Below, piece by piece: positions 1 to 12,100 of a stretch of DNA of 64,000 bases. This DNA is from Pseudopithomyces maydicus. Lineage: Eukaryota; Ascomycota; Dothideomycetes; Pleosporales; Didymosphaeriaceae. The notes below the pieces were generated by a model. That model saw nothing but the letters and a program-made list of their open reading frames with translations. It ran no database searches and was not told where the DNA came from. Each line of letters begins with the position of its first letter. The first letter of the stretch is position 1. The stretch covers positions 2,914,001-2,978,000 of the forward strand of contig JANTUC010000003.1 in NCBI GenBank assembly GCA_026873275.1, in the 5' to 3' direction. The position numbers were made by a program, and so were the translations under genes.

Positions 1-741
1 TATGGGCGGCTGAGATCAGGGAACATCCGCATATCTCGTCCTCATTTAATCCATTGTGGAGTGCCGCCCGCCTGCGACACAAACAGACAGCCAATGAAGT
101 CACCATGCCACACTTGCCACAACAAAGGTCCCATGCTCCCAAGAAACAGCTACTGCTCAGACCTTCCGCCGTTTCTTTTAGTTGCATGGGAGCCTTATCT
201 GGTCAGGGTGCTGGAGCATTGCCGATCGTGTCTCCTGCACCAGATCATCTCTTCAGGCACGTCGCCCCACTGTGGCACCTAAGCTCCAATCCCTGAACCG
301 GTAAGTATCTTAATATCAACTGCTTGGCTCAGTCTCGGGCTGGTGACCTTCTGAGTGTCTCTCTCCGCCGGCGTGTTGGAGTACCTCGTTGTCACTCTGG
401 CTATCAATGCTAAGGTCGTGACCAGGGTCTTAACCGCCGGGCTGCCTTGTACGACCTCCCCTCTTGGGTAATCATACAGCTCCGCCGCCACGTTGAGCCG
501 CGGTGCCGTTGCCCATTGAAGATCTGGACACGCGATATCTGCATTACTCTGATTGCTAGTCTCTTTGGGAAGGTGGACCACCTGTCGTTCGTTCAGTTGC
601 TCTGCAGCACGTCAAGCACAACGGCTATATAAGGACTGTCTACACCACCCACAAAAGACCAGGCAACAGTCACTCCAGTCTTCCGCCCCTACAATCGACC
701 TTCGCTCAATTCCACGGCTTCTTCATTGACAGCTCTTCAAG
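1..741. promoter_or_regulatory. Left edge and promoter region of the first subtilase
   Basis: No convincing coding sequence is seen here; the open frames are short and without recognisable motifs. A good TATA-like sequence (CTATATAAGG) lies at 624-633, about 110 bp before the subtilase ATG at 742, so the end of this stretch is probably that gene's core promoter and leader. Confidence 0.5.
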
Positions 742-2093
742 ATGCGTTTCGAATTCGTTACCCTCGCATTCTTGCCTTTGGTGCTCGGTGCTCCCGTCAT
801 CACTCCTCGCGCCGGCCAGGTCATCCCCGGAAGGTACATCGTCAAGTTCAAGGACAGTGACTTCACCACCTCTGCCGTCAACAGCGCTTTGGCTCTGCTC
901 CCTGCTGCCCCGGCCCACACCTACACCCTCAACAACTTCAAGGGTTTCGCCGGTGAGCTCAGCGACGAGCTCGTCAAGGTCATTGCTGCTCTCCCCAATG
1001 TAAGTACAGCCAAGCTTTGGAATGATCGTGTGCTAAGACAATGCCAAGGTCGAGTACATTGAGAAGGATGCCATCGTGAAGGCCTCCGTCTGGGAGGAGG
1101 GTGACGTCGAGAAGAGGGCCCTGACCACTCAGACTGGCGCCCCCTACGGTCTTGGCCGTATCTCCCACACTGCTAAGGGCTCGACCTCCTACGTCTACGA
1201 CAGCACCGCTGGAGCCGGTACCTGCTCCTACGTCATTGACACCGGTATCTACACCGCCCACGCTGAGTTCGAGGGCCGTGCTACCTTCCTCGCCAACTAC
1301 GCTGGCGATGGCTCCAACACTGACGGCAACGGCCACGGCACTCACGTTGCTGGTACCATTGGTTCCAAGACCTACGGTATTGCCAAGAAGACTTCGCTCT
1401 ACGCTGTCAAGGTTCTCGATGCCAGCGGCTCTGTATGTCTTTGTCCCTCCCAAGAATTGACCAAGTCCAAAGCTAATTGAACATAGGGAACCAACTCTGG
1501 TGTCATTGCCGGCATCAACTTCGTAGCCAGCGACGTCAAGACCCGCAGCTGCCCCAACGGCGCTGTTGCCAACATGTCTCTCGGCGGCAGCAAGTCCACC
1601 GCCGTCAACTCCGCCGCCGCTGGCGTCGTCTCCGCCGGTGTCTTCCTCGCCGTCGCCGCCGGTAACGAGGCCCAGCAGGCCGCCAACGTCTCCCCCGCCT
1701 CCGAGCCCACCGTCTTCACCGTCGGTGCCACCGACAGCAACGACGCCTTCGCCAGCTTCTCCAACTACGGCTCCACCGTCGACGGAAACGCCCCCGGTGT
1801 CAACGTCCTCTCCACCTGGAGGACCGCCGGCTCCACCGTAAGTCGCACACGCAACCGATCAATCCCCCTTCTTTGTGCACCAAGCTGATGAATTTTTATA
1901 GAACACCATCTCCGGAACTTCCATGGCTTCTCCCCACGTCGCTGGTCTCGGTGCCTACCTTTTGGGCCTCAACGGCAAGGTCTCGCCCGCTTCCCTGACC
2001 ACCTCGATCAAGAACCTCGCCACCAAGGACAAGATCACCGGCATCAAGAGCGGAACCGTCAACGCCATCATCTACAACGGCAGCGGCTCGTAA
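742..2093 (+). CDS. Secreted subtilisin-like serine protease (proteinase K-like, S8)
   Basis: Four exons fit well: 742-999, 1049-1432, 1487-1837 and 1902-2093, with GT-AG introns, giving about 394 residues, the usual length for fungal alkaline proteases. The protein starts with a hydrophobic signal peptide (about residues 1-17). An inhibitor I9 propeptide follows, including IPGRYIVKFK, and then the S8 catalytic domain. All three catalytic blocks are intact: Asp in VIDTGIY, His in GHGTHVAGTIG and Ser in GTSMASPHVAGL. It should be a secreted endopeptidase activated by propeptide removal. A paralogue sits at 7105-8502. The proteins are clearly related but differ in exon structure, since the second gene has extra introns around the His block. 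It is probably unrelated to the polyketide cluster. Confidence 0.93.
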
Positions 2094-5000
2094 GCGTCTC
2101 ACTAATCTCTAATTGCTAATCAGCTGCATGTTGCAGGGGGGAGAGAAGGAAAAGGGGCGATTGGGGAGCATCACGGCTCATGCGTGCATAGTGGGCGATG
2201 ATTTTTATGTTTCTAATTCGATATTCTTATGATGTTACGGCGGGGGCATGTGGCTATGACTGATTAACCTCAATCTCATCCTGTTTCGAGACCCACGGTT
2301 CTTTTCTCCGCGCGCTGTCTGTGATCCTGATCCTGATCCTGATCGTGTGTGATGTTCTTTGTCTGCGCACCGGCGACCGCGTGGTAGCCTCAGGGTGTGC
2401 GCGCGTCATCGAGCGTATGACATGGCACGCTGCCGGGCGCGAGCCCGCGGCGATCACCCACGCTTTCTCCATGTGACGGCTGCTAGTTTGGTGTGCATGG
2501 CGGTGCGCATGGCGGGTGCATTAGGGGTAGCTTTGGCTAATCCTTTTGACGTAGGCACGACATTGTTGCATGGACTACTCTAACGCAGGTGCTGGGCAAC
2601 GGGTATGTCAGATGGAACGGGACCCCGCATTAGGATATTCGGCGTGCAGTAGTGTACCACGAAGCGGATGAAGATAGTGCTTTGTTTCTTTGTACGAGAC
2701 CGTAGTTAGTGGTCCCGGTAGCGGAGCGTGAGATTTCTCCCGTGCACGAGAGTTCATCTGTGCGAGGTGTTGTGCGCGTTGTAAGATTGGTTCGTGAAGC
2801 GTATGACATGACCGCCAGCGAAGCGCGACTATCACGGGAATTGGCGTCAGGTGTCAAAGTCAAGTGTGTTGGTCTTGAAGTTTGATCTCCCATGGTCTGA
2901 GATTCTGAACACCTGCTAAAATTTTGCAAGTGACTTGGACGAATCAAATAGTTGAAATTGCATATCTTGTTTGCGCGCACGATGGGAAAATCAGAATATG
3001 GATTTCCTCGCCGTATGTCACGATCAGACGTCTGTTCCGTCCGTGTCTGAACCGAGTCTAAAACTTCCCATGATCAATACACTATGACGAACTGCCTTCT
3101 TACAATCCTCCACCATATCCCAAGCACGAATGATGATATACACATGAAACAAGGCCCTATCGGCCAAAGTATAGCCGTTGGTCGAAACAAGCTCCGAGGC
3201 GGCTGCAAGATTTCATGGCGACGAGGCCGTTAGGATCTTAGCATGGATCCCAGATTCATCCATGTAACAATGTAGATCCCATCTTGATGCCTCATGCTAG
3301 GATTCCTGATCTTCAAAGTCCCCACATTATACAACCCCCGGGTTCCGTGGCCAGGATCCCAGGCTCGTCGCGCCTTGAGCCGGATCTGCATGTTTCATCT
3401 ACAGAGGTGCAAAGTGCCAAGGACTTGGACAGAAGGACACAGCCGTGGCAGCGAAGACTTTTAATAGGCGTTTAATCTATGGCCGGCTGAGCGGGATGTC
3501 GAGAGTTTATGTGCGACAGGCAGAGATTAGACCCTGCTCCGGATCTCTTGTTAGGAGCAGGCATGTGGAGCGTCATATATTGGCAGCGGCTGTCAAGCAC
3601 AGCCTTCGAAACATACCGTTGAAATCCGCATTCGCCTTTGTCGAGTCGATATCAGCCGCAAGATCGGCATTACGCTGCAACGAAGTTTCAAGAACAGTTT
3701 ACGCTCGCACCTGGTTGCGATCGGTGTCTGGCGCCGCAAACCAGCATCCAAGCGCGCCCATGGGCAGGTTTTGCCGCGAATTTTGGCCTCAGGAAAACGC
3801 AACGCAGCAGCAGGTCACGAAAGTTTAACTTGATCTTATTACGAGCGCCAAAGTCTATCTTCAACGTCTGGAGTTGGACAAGAGTTATTATTAGCACCAA
3901 CAACACGAAGGCGCCCTCGGCAGCGTGCAGTCACACGACAGATCAATGAGAAAGAAATCCATACTCTACAAGAGGCTCAACAAGAACTGATTAGAGGAAA
4001 AACTCTTTGGATCTCATTCTAGGACCAGTTACAATGCGACCACCCAAGTGTGTGTCGCCTGTTGTGTCTCGTTTCTGGAAAGGTTATACCTCACCGCTCA
4101 TGCACGACCGCTCGCCAAACAATTCCCATTGACGTGGAACAGCAATCTGACCTGGTGACGCGTTCGTCGCGTATGCTTCGGTGCGGCGTAACTGAGTGCC
4201 GTTCCGCAAGACGCGGTGCCTGTCAATCAGCAGCCATGCAGCCCTAACAACGCTCTTATCGTCACGTCTACCAATACGTCGAATCAGCCAGCCCATCCGC
4301 GAAGCGAAGTCTGACCGATTCCTGCGCCTACATGAGGCCTAGAATCGTGTCTCATACCGTATACATATATAAACTGTCGCCATCCGCTGGCTGCGGCACT
4401 TGACCTCGGGCGGTCCCAACTTTCAGAGCGATCTTCCTCTGCGACTTTGTCCTAGAGCTCTCGGACCGCTTTACGGTTATAACTGTGCTCAGATTCAGAT
4501 TCAGATAACGCATTGGCGGATTTCTGCTTGGCAACGGGCGTGTCGTATTCGTCAATAGACTACCTACCAGGCATCGGTGGCCACTACAAGAGAAGAGCAT
4601 GATGATCAGCATTCGAAGTGGAGGTCGGCCATTACTACCTTCCGTGCTGAGGTTGTTGGGTGGGCTGTCTTGCTCTGTCCAGGATCGTCCGCTCTATCTT
4701 ACTCACCCAACAACAGAAACAAGCACGCTCCGCACTCACCATAATAAGGTATACTATAGCAACAATAGACTCAAAGATGTCCGAAGATATTTTTGGATGT
4801 TGGAATAACGTCGCACCCGCTACTCAGTGGCTTGGGCAGTTTTTCGACTTTAATCAATTAGAACGATGCCAGAAAGGCTACTGAGGCAGTCAACGCTTAC
4901 AAAATCACGCCTCGAATGGTATCTCAACGAAGCATCGCGTGGTACTCATGGAATATCTTCGGTTACTATTGGAAGATGGTTCAGTACTGTAGCGACGTTT

Positions 5001-7104
5001 GCTGAGCCCATATTCACTTTCCCTTATCCGTTGGAGACTCATCAACCCGAGCCAGTTTCGAACGGCGGATATCATTCGGCGAAACTTACCAATAAGTTTT
5101 CTGGACGATACATCTGAGCTTCCGTCTCCAGCACAGTGGCAAGCAAATGGACGACAGCGACCATTGCAAGATAGGCGCCTCGCTACACCCCGCTTTACTT
5201 CGCTTCCTACCGTGGAGGATCAGCATGATCTCCGCTAATTCTGTCACACGACCTATCTCTATGCCCCCAAACAATCTCGAGGGCCAATACTGCTGAGAAT
5301 AAACGACGACGCAATAATACTGCATCTATTACAGGGAGCCTTTCAGCATCTTACCCAACATCGCAACCCCGCGTCAAGACATACAGCGTGCTGAGCTTGC
5401 AGCGAATACGTCTTATCCTCTTATCTTTCCGTCATGGCTTGGCATGCACGCATGCGTTATTGCATGTCTTGTGGTAGGGTCCCGTTCTGGTAGGTCCTTA
5501 TTCCCTCACAAGTCATTATAAGCTTTGATCTTAGGCATTTGGCGGGCGATTTAATCTAGAGCAGCACAGCCTACCGTCAGGGCGAATCAACTCGCGATCG
5601 GCATATCTGGACCGGACGACATCCCTGCTCACACCGAACCAACGGAGTAGGCTAATATATCTTACGCACAGACCACCCTTCCAGAGGAGGAGACGCACAA
5701 GGTCTATCCCACGTTCAACACCACCTTCCTCTAAGCACGCCCATGTTGTGTCGCCACTTTCCTGGTCGTGAGGCAGATTCATGACTAGACGTTCACCGGC
5801 TCAATGATGGTGCGCCAAGGACTGCGAGCCTAGACCGATTCCTGCTCAACCTGCTCGTGTCGATGTTGTTTCAGCGGACTGCGATAATGTCCAAGATGTT
5901 GGGCTTTGTTCCATATGATGCAAAGCTACAGTCGGCGCTTCTGCGAGTAACACAACCCCGACACGCGGAGAGGTGCCACAAACTTTAGACGAAAAGCAAC
6001 CAATCGTCCCAATGGTATTGTTGGGACGAAGTGCTACAAACCTTATCGCAATCGGTCACTCACGACTTCTTTGCTGACTGTTCAGTGCAGTCCTTGAGTC
6101 CTATTGAATGGGTAGATCTTATCTATCAACGACTCTCACTAGTCATGGCCTGGCTCTCGTATCCTTTTGCATAGCCTGGTCCATTTTGTTGATTTTGTCG
6201 GCACTGCTACCAAGGAGCGACATCTATCCGGGGCGGATCCTGCTACAATACGATAGTACATCTAGAATAGGAAACTTTGAAGATTCCAGCATACCCCTAC
6301 TACCCTGTGAAACCTGTTGGTTAGTGAATCGATACCGGTAGGACCGTTTGCGCGGGATCACCCGTGGCTGTGTACGGAGATGTCACACAAATCAATCCTG
6401 CGGTGATCGTCGAGATACTTCACAGCACATACCCGTTTCTGGCCACGCTAACTGACTAGGTTAGTACACACGCCGCCAAGATTGGGAACGGACTACCCAG
6501 ATGGTGTGTTGCTTCGTGACCCTCTTGATACCGACCGGCGCCGTCGCCCACGCCGATGACGATAGATCTCGCTGCGCTGGCTGGCTGCCGAAATGCAGAC
6601 ACACTCAACTGCCGACCTTAATTTAACCTGGGAGCTGGGAATGGTCGGAGCGGTCAACACCTTGCGGAGTGTACCGTACATTGTAGTGTGTCCATGGCTG
6701 ACACATGGTGATGGGGCACGCGTGGATCTGCGACCGCCTCGCAGATGACATGGGTCGGCATCCTGCTGGGCAGTAGGAGGCCTGCCCTGTAGTAACATGG
6801 CTCACAGTGGGTTATCGTCTCACTGCATCAGAGCATTTGCCTTCGCCCCCGGCCTGATCGAGGTCACGAAGACTGCAGCGGCAGTGTTGGTCGGATTGCT
6901 ACTGAGGAAGGTGGAAGGTACCGTGGGTGCACCTCGCCGTTAGGGTTGGGATGATCCCATGTATAAAGTGACCGCTCCCACCCACCATTTTCTTCCTCAG
7001 CTCACCAAATCCAACAGAGCCCAGCATCATAGCGCCCGTGCCGAGCTTACCGTTGCCAACCTTGTTCAGTTATTCCCGGCTACGTTTCCACCTCCACCTA
7101 CAAC
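2094..7104. other. About 5 kb without a recognisable gene
   Basis: I see no frame with a known domain on either strand. The open frames are short, overlap each other and lack conserved motifs. A small simple repeat of TGATCC (four copies) lies at about 2321-2345. A TATA-like TGTATAAAG at 6960-6968 probably belongs to the second subtilase. No terminal repeats or transposase motifs were found by eye, although a decayed mobile element cannot be excluded. Confidence 0.4.
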
Positions 7105-8502
7105 ATGTACACCTCGTTGCTGCTCGCTCTTGCCCCTGCGGTGCTCGCCGCTCCCTTGATTGAGCAGTCGAACCCCATCCCAGGCAAATACATTGTCAAG
7201 TTCAAGGATGACTCGATCACTACTTTGGACACTATCAAATCCGAAATTGCGAATGCACCCCAGTTCGAGTACAACCTAGACGGGTTCAAGGGATTCGCTG
7301 GTGCTCTTTCCACCGATGAGATCACCAAGCTTCAAGCATCTAGCTCGGTAAGTGGCCATGATTACCTGGTTGGCCTATATTCAGGTGACTTATACTCACA
7401 TTCCCCAGATTGAATATATCATCCAGGATGCTGAGGTGTCGACCTACGATATCCAGTACGAGTCAAACGCTCCCTGGGGTCTTGGAAGAATCTCCCACGT
7501 TGCAAAGGGCAACACCACCTATGCCTATGACTCTTCGGGCGGCGAGGGCACCTGCAGCTATGTCATCGACACCGGAATCCTAACAACCCACCCTGAGTTC
7601 GAGGGCCGTAAGTAAACCTGTAGATCTAACTGTGTCATGTGAAAAGTCACTCACATTAAAAAAGGTGCCGAGTGGCTCGAGAACTTCACCGGCGATGGCA
7701 ACGACGCTGACGGCTACGGTATGCAAATCTTGAAAAACGTCTCTCATCATTTACTGATCATGACCAGGCCACGGTACCCACTGTGCCGGCACAATCGGCT
7801 CCGTCACCTACGGAGTCGCCAAGAAGACCAAGTTGTACGCCGTCAAGGTGCTCGACAACAGTGGCTCTGGCAGCTACGCGGGCGTCATTGCAGGTATCGA
7901 CTTCGTGGCCCAGGACCACGTCACCAGGAACTGCCCCAAGGGCTCCGTTGCTAACATGTCTCTCGGCGGAGGCAAGAACCAGGCCGTGAACGATGCTGTA
8001 AGTCGCCGATACCCCCACATTTTCCTTTCACTCGAAGCCCTATTGCATGCATGCATGTATCTTTGAATAAAAGTTTCTAATCATAACATCAGGTCGCCGC
8101 CGCCGTCGCATCCGGAGTCTTCTTCGCCATCGCCGCCGGCAACAACAACGCCAACGCCGCCAACTACTCCCCTGCATCCGAGCCCACCGCCTTCACAGTC
8201 GGCGCCTCCGACATCAACGACGCCAAGGCCTCTTTCTCTAACTACGGCGCTCTGGTCGACGTCTGGGGCCCCGGCGTCAGCGTCCTCAGCACCTGGAACG
8301 ACGGCAAGACCAACACCATCAGCGGAACCTCCATGGCTACCCCCACATTGCCGGTCTCGCTGCCTACCTTTTGGGCACCGATGCTGCGACCGTTGACACC
8401 GTTGGCCAGACGATCGTTGATTTGTCGACCAAGAATGTCCTGACTGGTGTTCCGTCTGGAACTATCAACGCTGTGGCGTTTAACGGTGTTTCTGCGGAAT
8501 AG
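7105..8502 (+). CDS. Second subtilisin-like protease, with a frame break at the catalytic Ser block
   Basis: The exon model is 7105-7347, 7409-7607, 7665-7718, 7768-7997 and 8093-8502. It encodes a signal peptide, an I9 propeptide (IPGKYIVKFK) and an S8 domain with Asp (VIDTGIL), His (GHGTHCAGTIG) and Ser (GTSMATP) blocks. The first four exons sum to a whole number of codons, but the last is one base short. The frame is lost at the five-C run 8340-8344, immediately after the catalytic Ser, and the expected continuation is in the next frame to the TAG at 8500-8502. As written the protein would stop early. I think a missing C in the assembly is likelier than a true pseudogene. It is a paralogue of the gene at 742-2093. 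Confidence 0.85.
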
Positions 8503-8945
8503 ACTAGGATGGCATGGTATTGGCACTGTCTATAAATTATTCGGTAATCATAATTCCAGCGGCGAAGAGTGGCAGATTTACTGGTTTGAAGATGTTACTA
8601 CGAGCTTCGGGGGATGTGTTGGGGTCGTTCTACGGAAAGACAGAGTAGATTGTGAATCGGGCTGTAACGACAGTTTTGGTCGGGCTGGTAGCATTAGCAT
8701 ACTCCTAATCATGAATGGCATCATGCATCAAGCTTTGTCGCGTTAGCATTGTATGTAGCAGGTATACTAATTGCCTCATATTCTGAACTTCATACAGGTG
8801 GAGTGTGTACCGCCGATATGGCCTATCCCGAAGACCCCGACACTAGCTGTAACATATTGTCGCCATAAGAAAAACCTCGTAACATGTGCCGCCTCTCCAA
8901 TTGGCATATTCAACATGCCAGCACGGATCGAACCGCCCCACCGTT
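8503..8945. other. Intergenic gap between converging subtilase and GH5 genes
   Basis: This is the shared 3' flank of two convergent genes. No coding or repeat feature was recognised. Confidence 0.4.
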
Positions 8946-10500
8946 TCAAAGGTTCGTACAGAACCTTCCGAACTTCCGATCGGTAATCGGCTGCGGGAAT
9001 ACGCCGTATTCCAGCATCTGGAACAAGTCCCACTCCCCGGCGCTCCCCTCGGTCTTGAAGTTCCAAAAGATCCAGCCCTTGGTCTTCGCCTCGAAAGCAT
9101 CCAGCTGTGTCTCAACGTACTTGCGCACTTCGTCTTTCCACGCGTCGCTCCAGTACCTGACTTCCCCGCTGAGATTGGACTCCCGCCCCAGCACGATCCC
9201 ATCCACCAACCGTCGGCAAAGGTACCCTCGTGGCGGGATCCCGCTTTGAAACCGTTGAGATGGGGAGCACAGTCGGTCATTGCGCCCGACCACTCGCCGA
9301 TCACCATCCACTTGTCCGAGGCGGCCCAGTAGTCGGCCGCCGCGCAGACAGCCTGGAGGTGCTGCTCCGTCGACCAGGCGACTTGGTACGCATTGAAGAT
9401 TTGATACTCGTGGTGATCGACGATGACGTTCTGCGCGTTGTCGTCCGACGGCGTGAGGAAGTTGTTTAGCCACGAAGGTCGCTCGAACCCTAAATAAATA
9501 CCTTAGCACCACCCCGACGATAATCGGAGTGTACAAGGGCAAACGCTCACCATCGTGCATCATCATCGGCATGTCGCTGCTGATGAGTCGCAAGTTGTAG
9601 TAGCTATCGCGGTAGAACTGCCTGACCATCTCGTCGTCTAGATCGACCAAGAACGGCTCGTTGAGAGGTTGTATCGCGATAACGACGTCCTGCATCCACT
9701 CCCCGGCATACTTCTCCTCCATTATCTGGAGCACCTTGTGCGTATTCGGAATGCTGTCTCCCTCTCCCCAGTGCGGCCGTTCGAGCTTGTGACCGCTATG
9801 ATCGAATCCATTTTGCGACTTGGGCGCCCCATGCAAGTCGATGATAACCTTGAGGCCCATCTCGCGAGCCCAGTCGATCGCTTTGTCCAGGTAGGGCGCC
9901 GCGCCAGACACGTATCCCGACTCGAGGTCGAGAAACGACCAGTACCCGACAGGGATGCGAACGACGTTAAAACCAGCATTCTTGATCCTCTTGAAATCCT
10001 CGAGGCCCACGAAAGTGTCCCGGTGGGTCGTGAGTACGTTCCTGCATTCAGACTGGCCGAGTTTCTTGCAGAGCGTCCACTCATCGCTGACGGGCCAGTC
10101 GTCGCTGGAATGCTGCCAGAAGATGGACGGCGTGATGAAACTGCTGCAATTAGCACACGAGGACACAGTTATAGAGGGCTATGGCGTACGATTCAAGCAC
10201 GAGCCAACCTCCGATGTTGACACCGCGGATCTTGTCTGTGTTCGAGCTCCAGTCGTAGGCTACGCTTCTCTCTCCAACCGTGCTAGTATCGGTCAGAAAT
10301 CGCGATTGCGTTTCGCGCGCGGTACTCGCCTCGTTGGTGATGCACGTGCGGTGCACGATATAGCTGCGAGAGCGAGTGCGAGTGAGGTGCGAGGTCTCAT
10401 ATTGAGGTAGTGAGTTGTAGGTGAGCAGCCTGAATCCAAAGAGGTGCAATAACAGATAGCAACTGGTGTGAAACGAGAGAGAGAGAGAGAGAGAGCTCAA
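8946..10500 (-). CDS. Glycoside hydrolase family 5 exo-1,3-beta-glucanase
   Basis: The exons read on the minus strand are 10500-10190, 10140-9551 and 9489-8946, with introns 10189-10141 (GTACGC) and 9550-9490 (GTGAGC). The protein shows RGVNIGGWLVLE near the start of the domain, then VVRIPVGYW, IIDLHGAPKSQNG, the acid/base Glu in NEP (IQPLNEPF) and the nucleophile Glu in GEWSGAMTDCA. These are the hallmarks of GH5_9 exo-beta-1,3-glucanases that trim cell-wall glucan. No clean signal peptide is visible at the first ATG (10500), so the true start may differ. The frame slips once near 9181-9190, where one G (coding strand) appears to be missing; the C-terminal domain continues in the next frame. 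Confidence 0.85.
10471..10496. repeat. GA microsatellite
   Basis: A simple (GA)n tract lies at the 5' end of the GH5 gene. On the coding strand it would encode a Ser-Leu run right after the first ATG, which adds doubt to that start. Confidence 0.8.
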
Positions 10501-12100
10501 ATACTTGTGCAGAATGAGTGTGTTGTTGCGCGATGCAGTAGTAGGATAGCGGGAGACGAAATTTGCAGGTGAAGGTAGGTAATTCGTACTAGAATTTAGA
10601 AGAAAGAACGTTCTGGAAGATAATTGGGGAAAGAGTCTGTCCCAATACTGCAGTAACAGCTGTAGAATAGGAAGTCACGCTATTTCTGGAGAACGATATC
10701 GGCAAAAGCAAGAGCCTCATATGGTGTCCAGAGTACTCATCAACATCCAATCCCGTTCCAATTGGATCGGGGAGGGTCTAGGACCCATCGCCGTCCTCGC
10801 CCTTGTCATATCATTATCCCCACGGAAGGACGTCAGAAGAAGAAACTACCCAAGAATGCTGCAGACGAGCCGATACCACAATTCAACCTTAGAACTCGAC
10901 AGAATCTCCTCGAAAAAGCATGAGTACTTTTTAGAGGCTCACAGAATTCCAATTTTGGAACTAACAGCCATGAAAGATCCGCCCGCGGCGTGCAAAGGGG
11001 ACCTCAAAATGAAGGAGCGTGAGATTGGGCGGGTAGAGATGGATGAGGGTGGTGAAATAACCATGACGAAAGCGCGAAAGAGGAATAAATTACAAGATGG
11101 CGATGCTACAATGAAAGCGACAATGACTGGCGAAGGGGCTGCAAGAAAGGATTTTTGGAGCCGAAGTAGGTCGTGAAAGAAGATCTAGATGCCGATGAGA
11201 TAGCTAGAGACAAAAATAGAAAGGAATAATCGAGGGAACATCTGTAACGACAAGAACAACTGTCGGTCAGGCTGCAAGAAGAGACATGTTGGAGCCAATA
11301 GAGATCGTGTGAAAAGACCAAGAATCAAATAAAAGAGCTGGAGATGTTTTGTGTTTTTAAAAAGCAGCAGCTGAGTAGGGACTGACTAGGTGAAAATGCT
11401 TAGTGGGATAAAACGCTGTCACCCCTCTTATGACAAGTATGAAACGGTTCGTACAGAAGGTGGGGAAGAGCTGGAGATAAACACAAAAATGGCAATATAG
11501 GAAAGAGTAGAGGTCAAAAATGAGAAGGCGTCAAAATCGGGTCCAAAATGAGATGTTTCGGGACATTGAAGAGGTTCCAAAGTATTACAATGGGAAAATG
11601 TTTAGTGGTGGAGATCTAGATTCACCACCCTCGCAATCAACACCCTAAGCTATACTTCTTATGTTAGCGTATTCTTGGACTTTCCTTGGTCGGAGAGGGT
11701 TGCCCTATCTGAACATTTGGGGCTGAATATGTCTAGAGCTCCGGTCGCTTTTAGTGGCCACACGTAGGCTTATCTAAGGCCTCAGGGTCCAACTCGACTA
11801 TTGTATGAGAACCGCTAGATTCTCCTCGCATTAGACGCACAGTTGAACCTCAGCTGCGGCTGAAAGAACAGTCAAAACACAACTAAATTAGCTATTCTGA
11901 TACCAAGCGCACGATGATCACATGCTCCTCGGATGCTGTTTCAGTAGCGACATCGCGAGCACTCGTCATGCATTTGGTGGCGGTGCGGAAAGTCTTTTAA
12001 CATATGATGGTTCATACAGTCGCCAATTCGTGCTGTTAGCATTCATTTCCAGACATTTCTAAAAAGCACACACACACACATACACACACAATCTCGCATC
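10501..12100. other. Gene-free stretch with a CA microsatellite
   Basis: No conserved coding sequence was seen. A (CA)n-type tract at about 12066-12090 precedes the MACPF-like gene. The purine-rich part at 10,900-11,600 gives open frames of low complexity that I do not support as genes. Confidence 0.4.

Noticed and set aside
2094..7104. Transposon between the subtilases
   Set aside because: I looked for transposase or reverse transcriptase motifs and terminal repeats and saw none.
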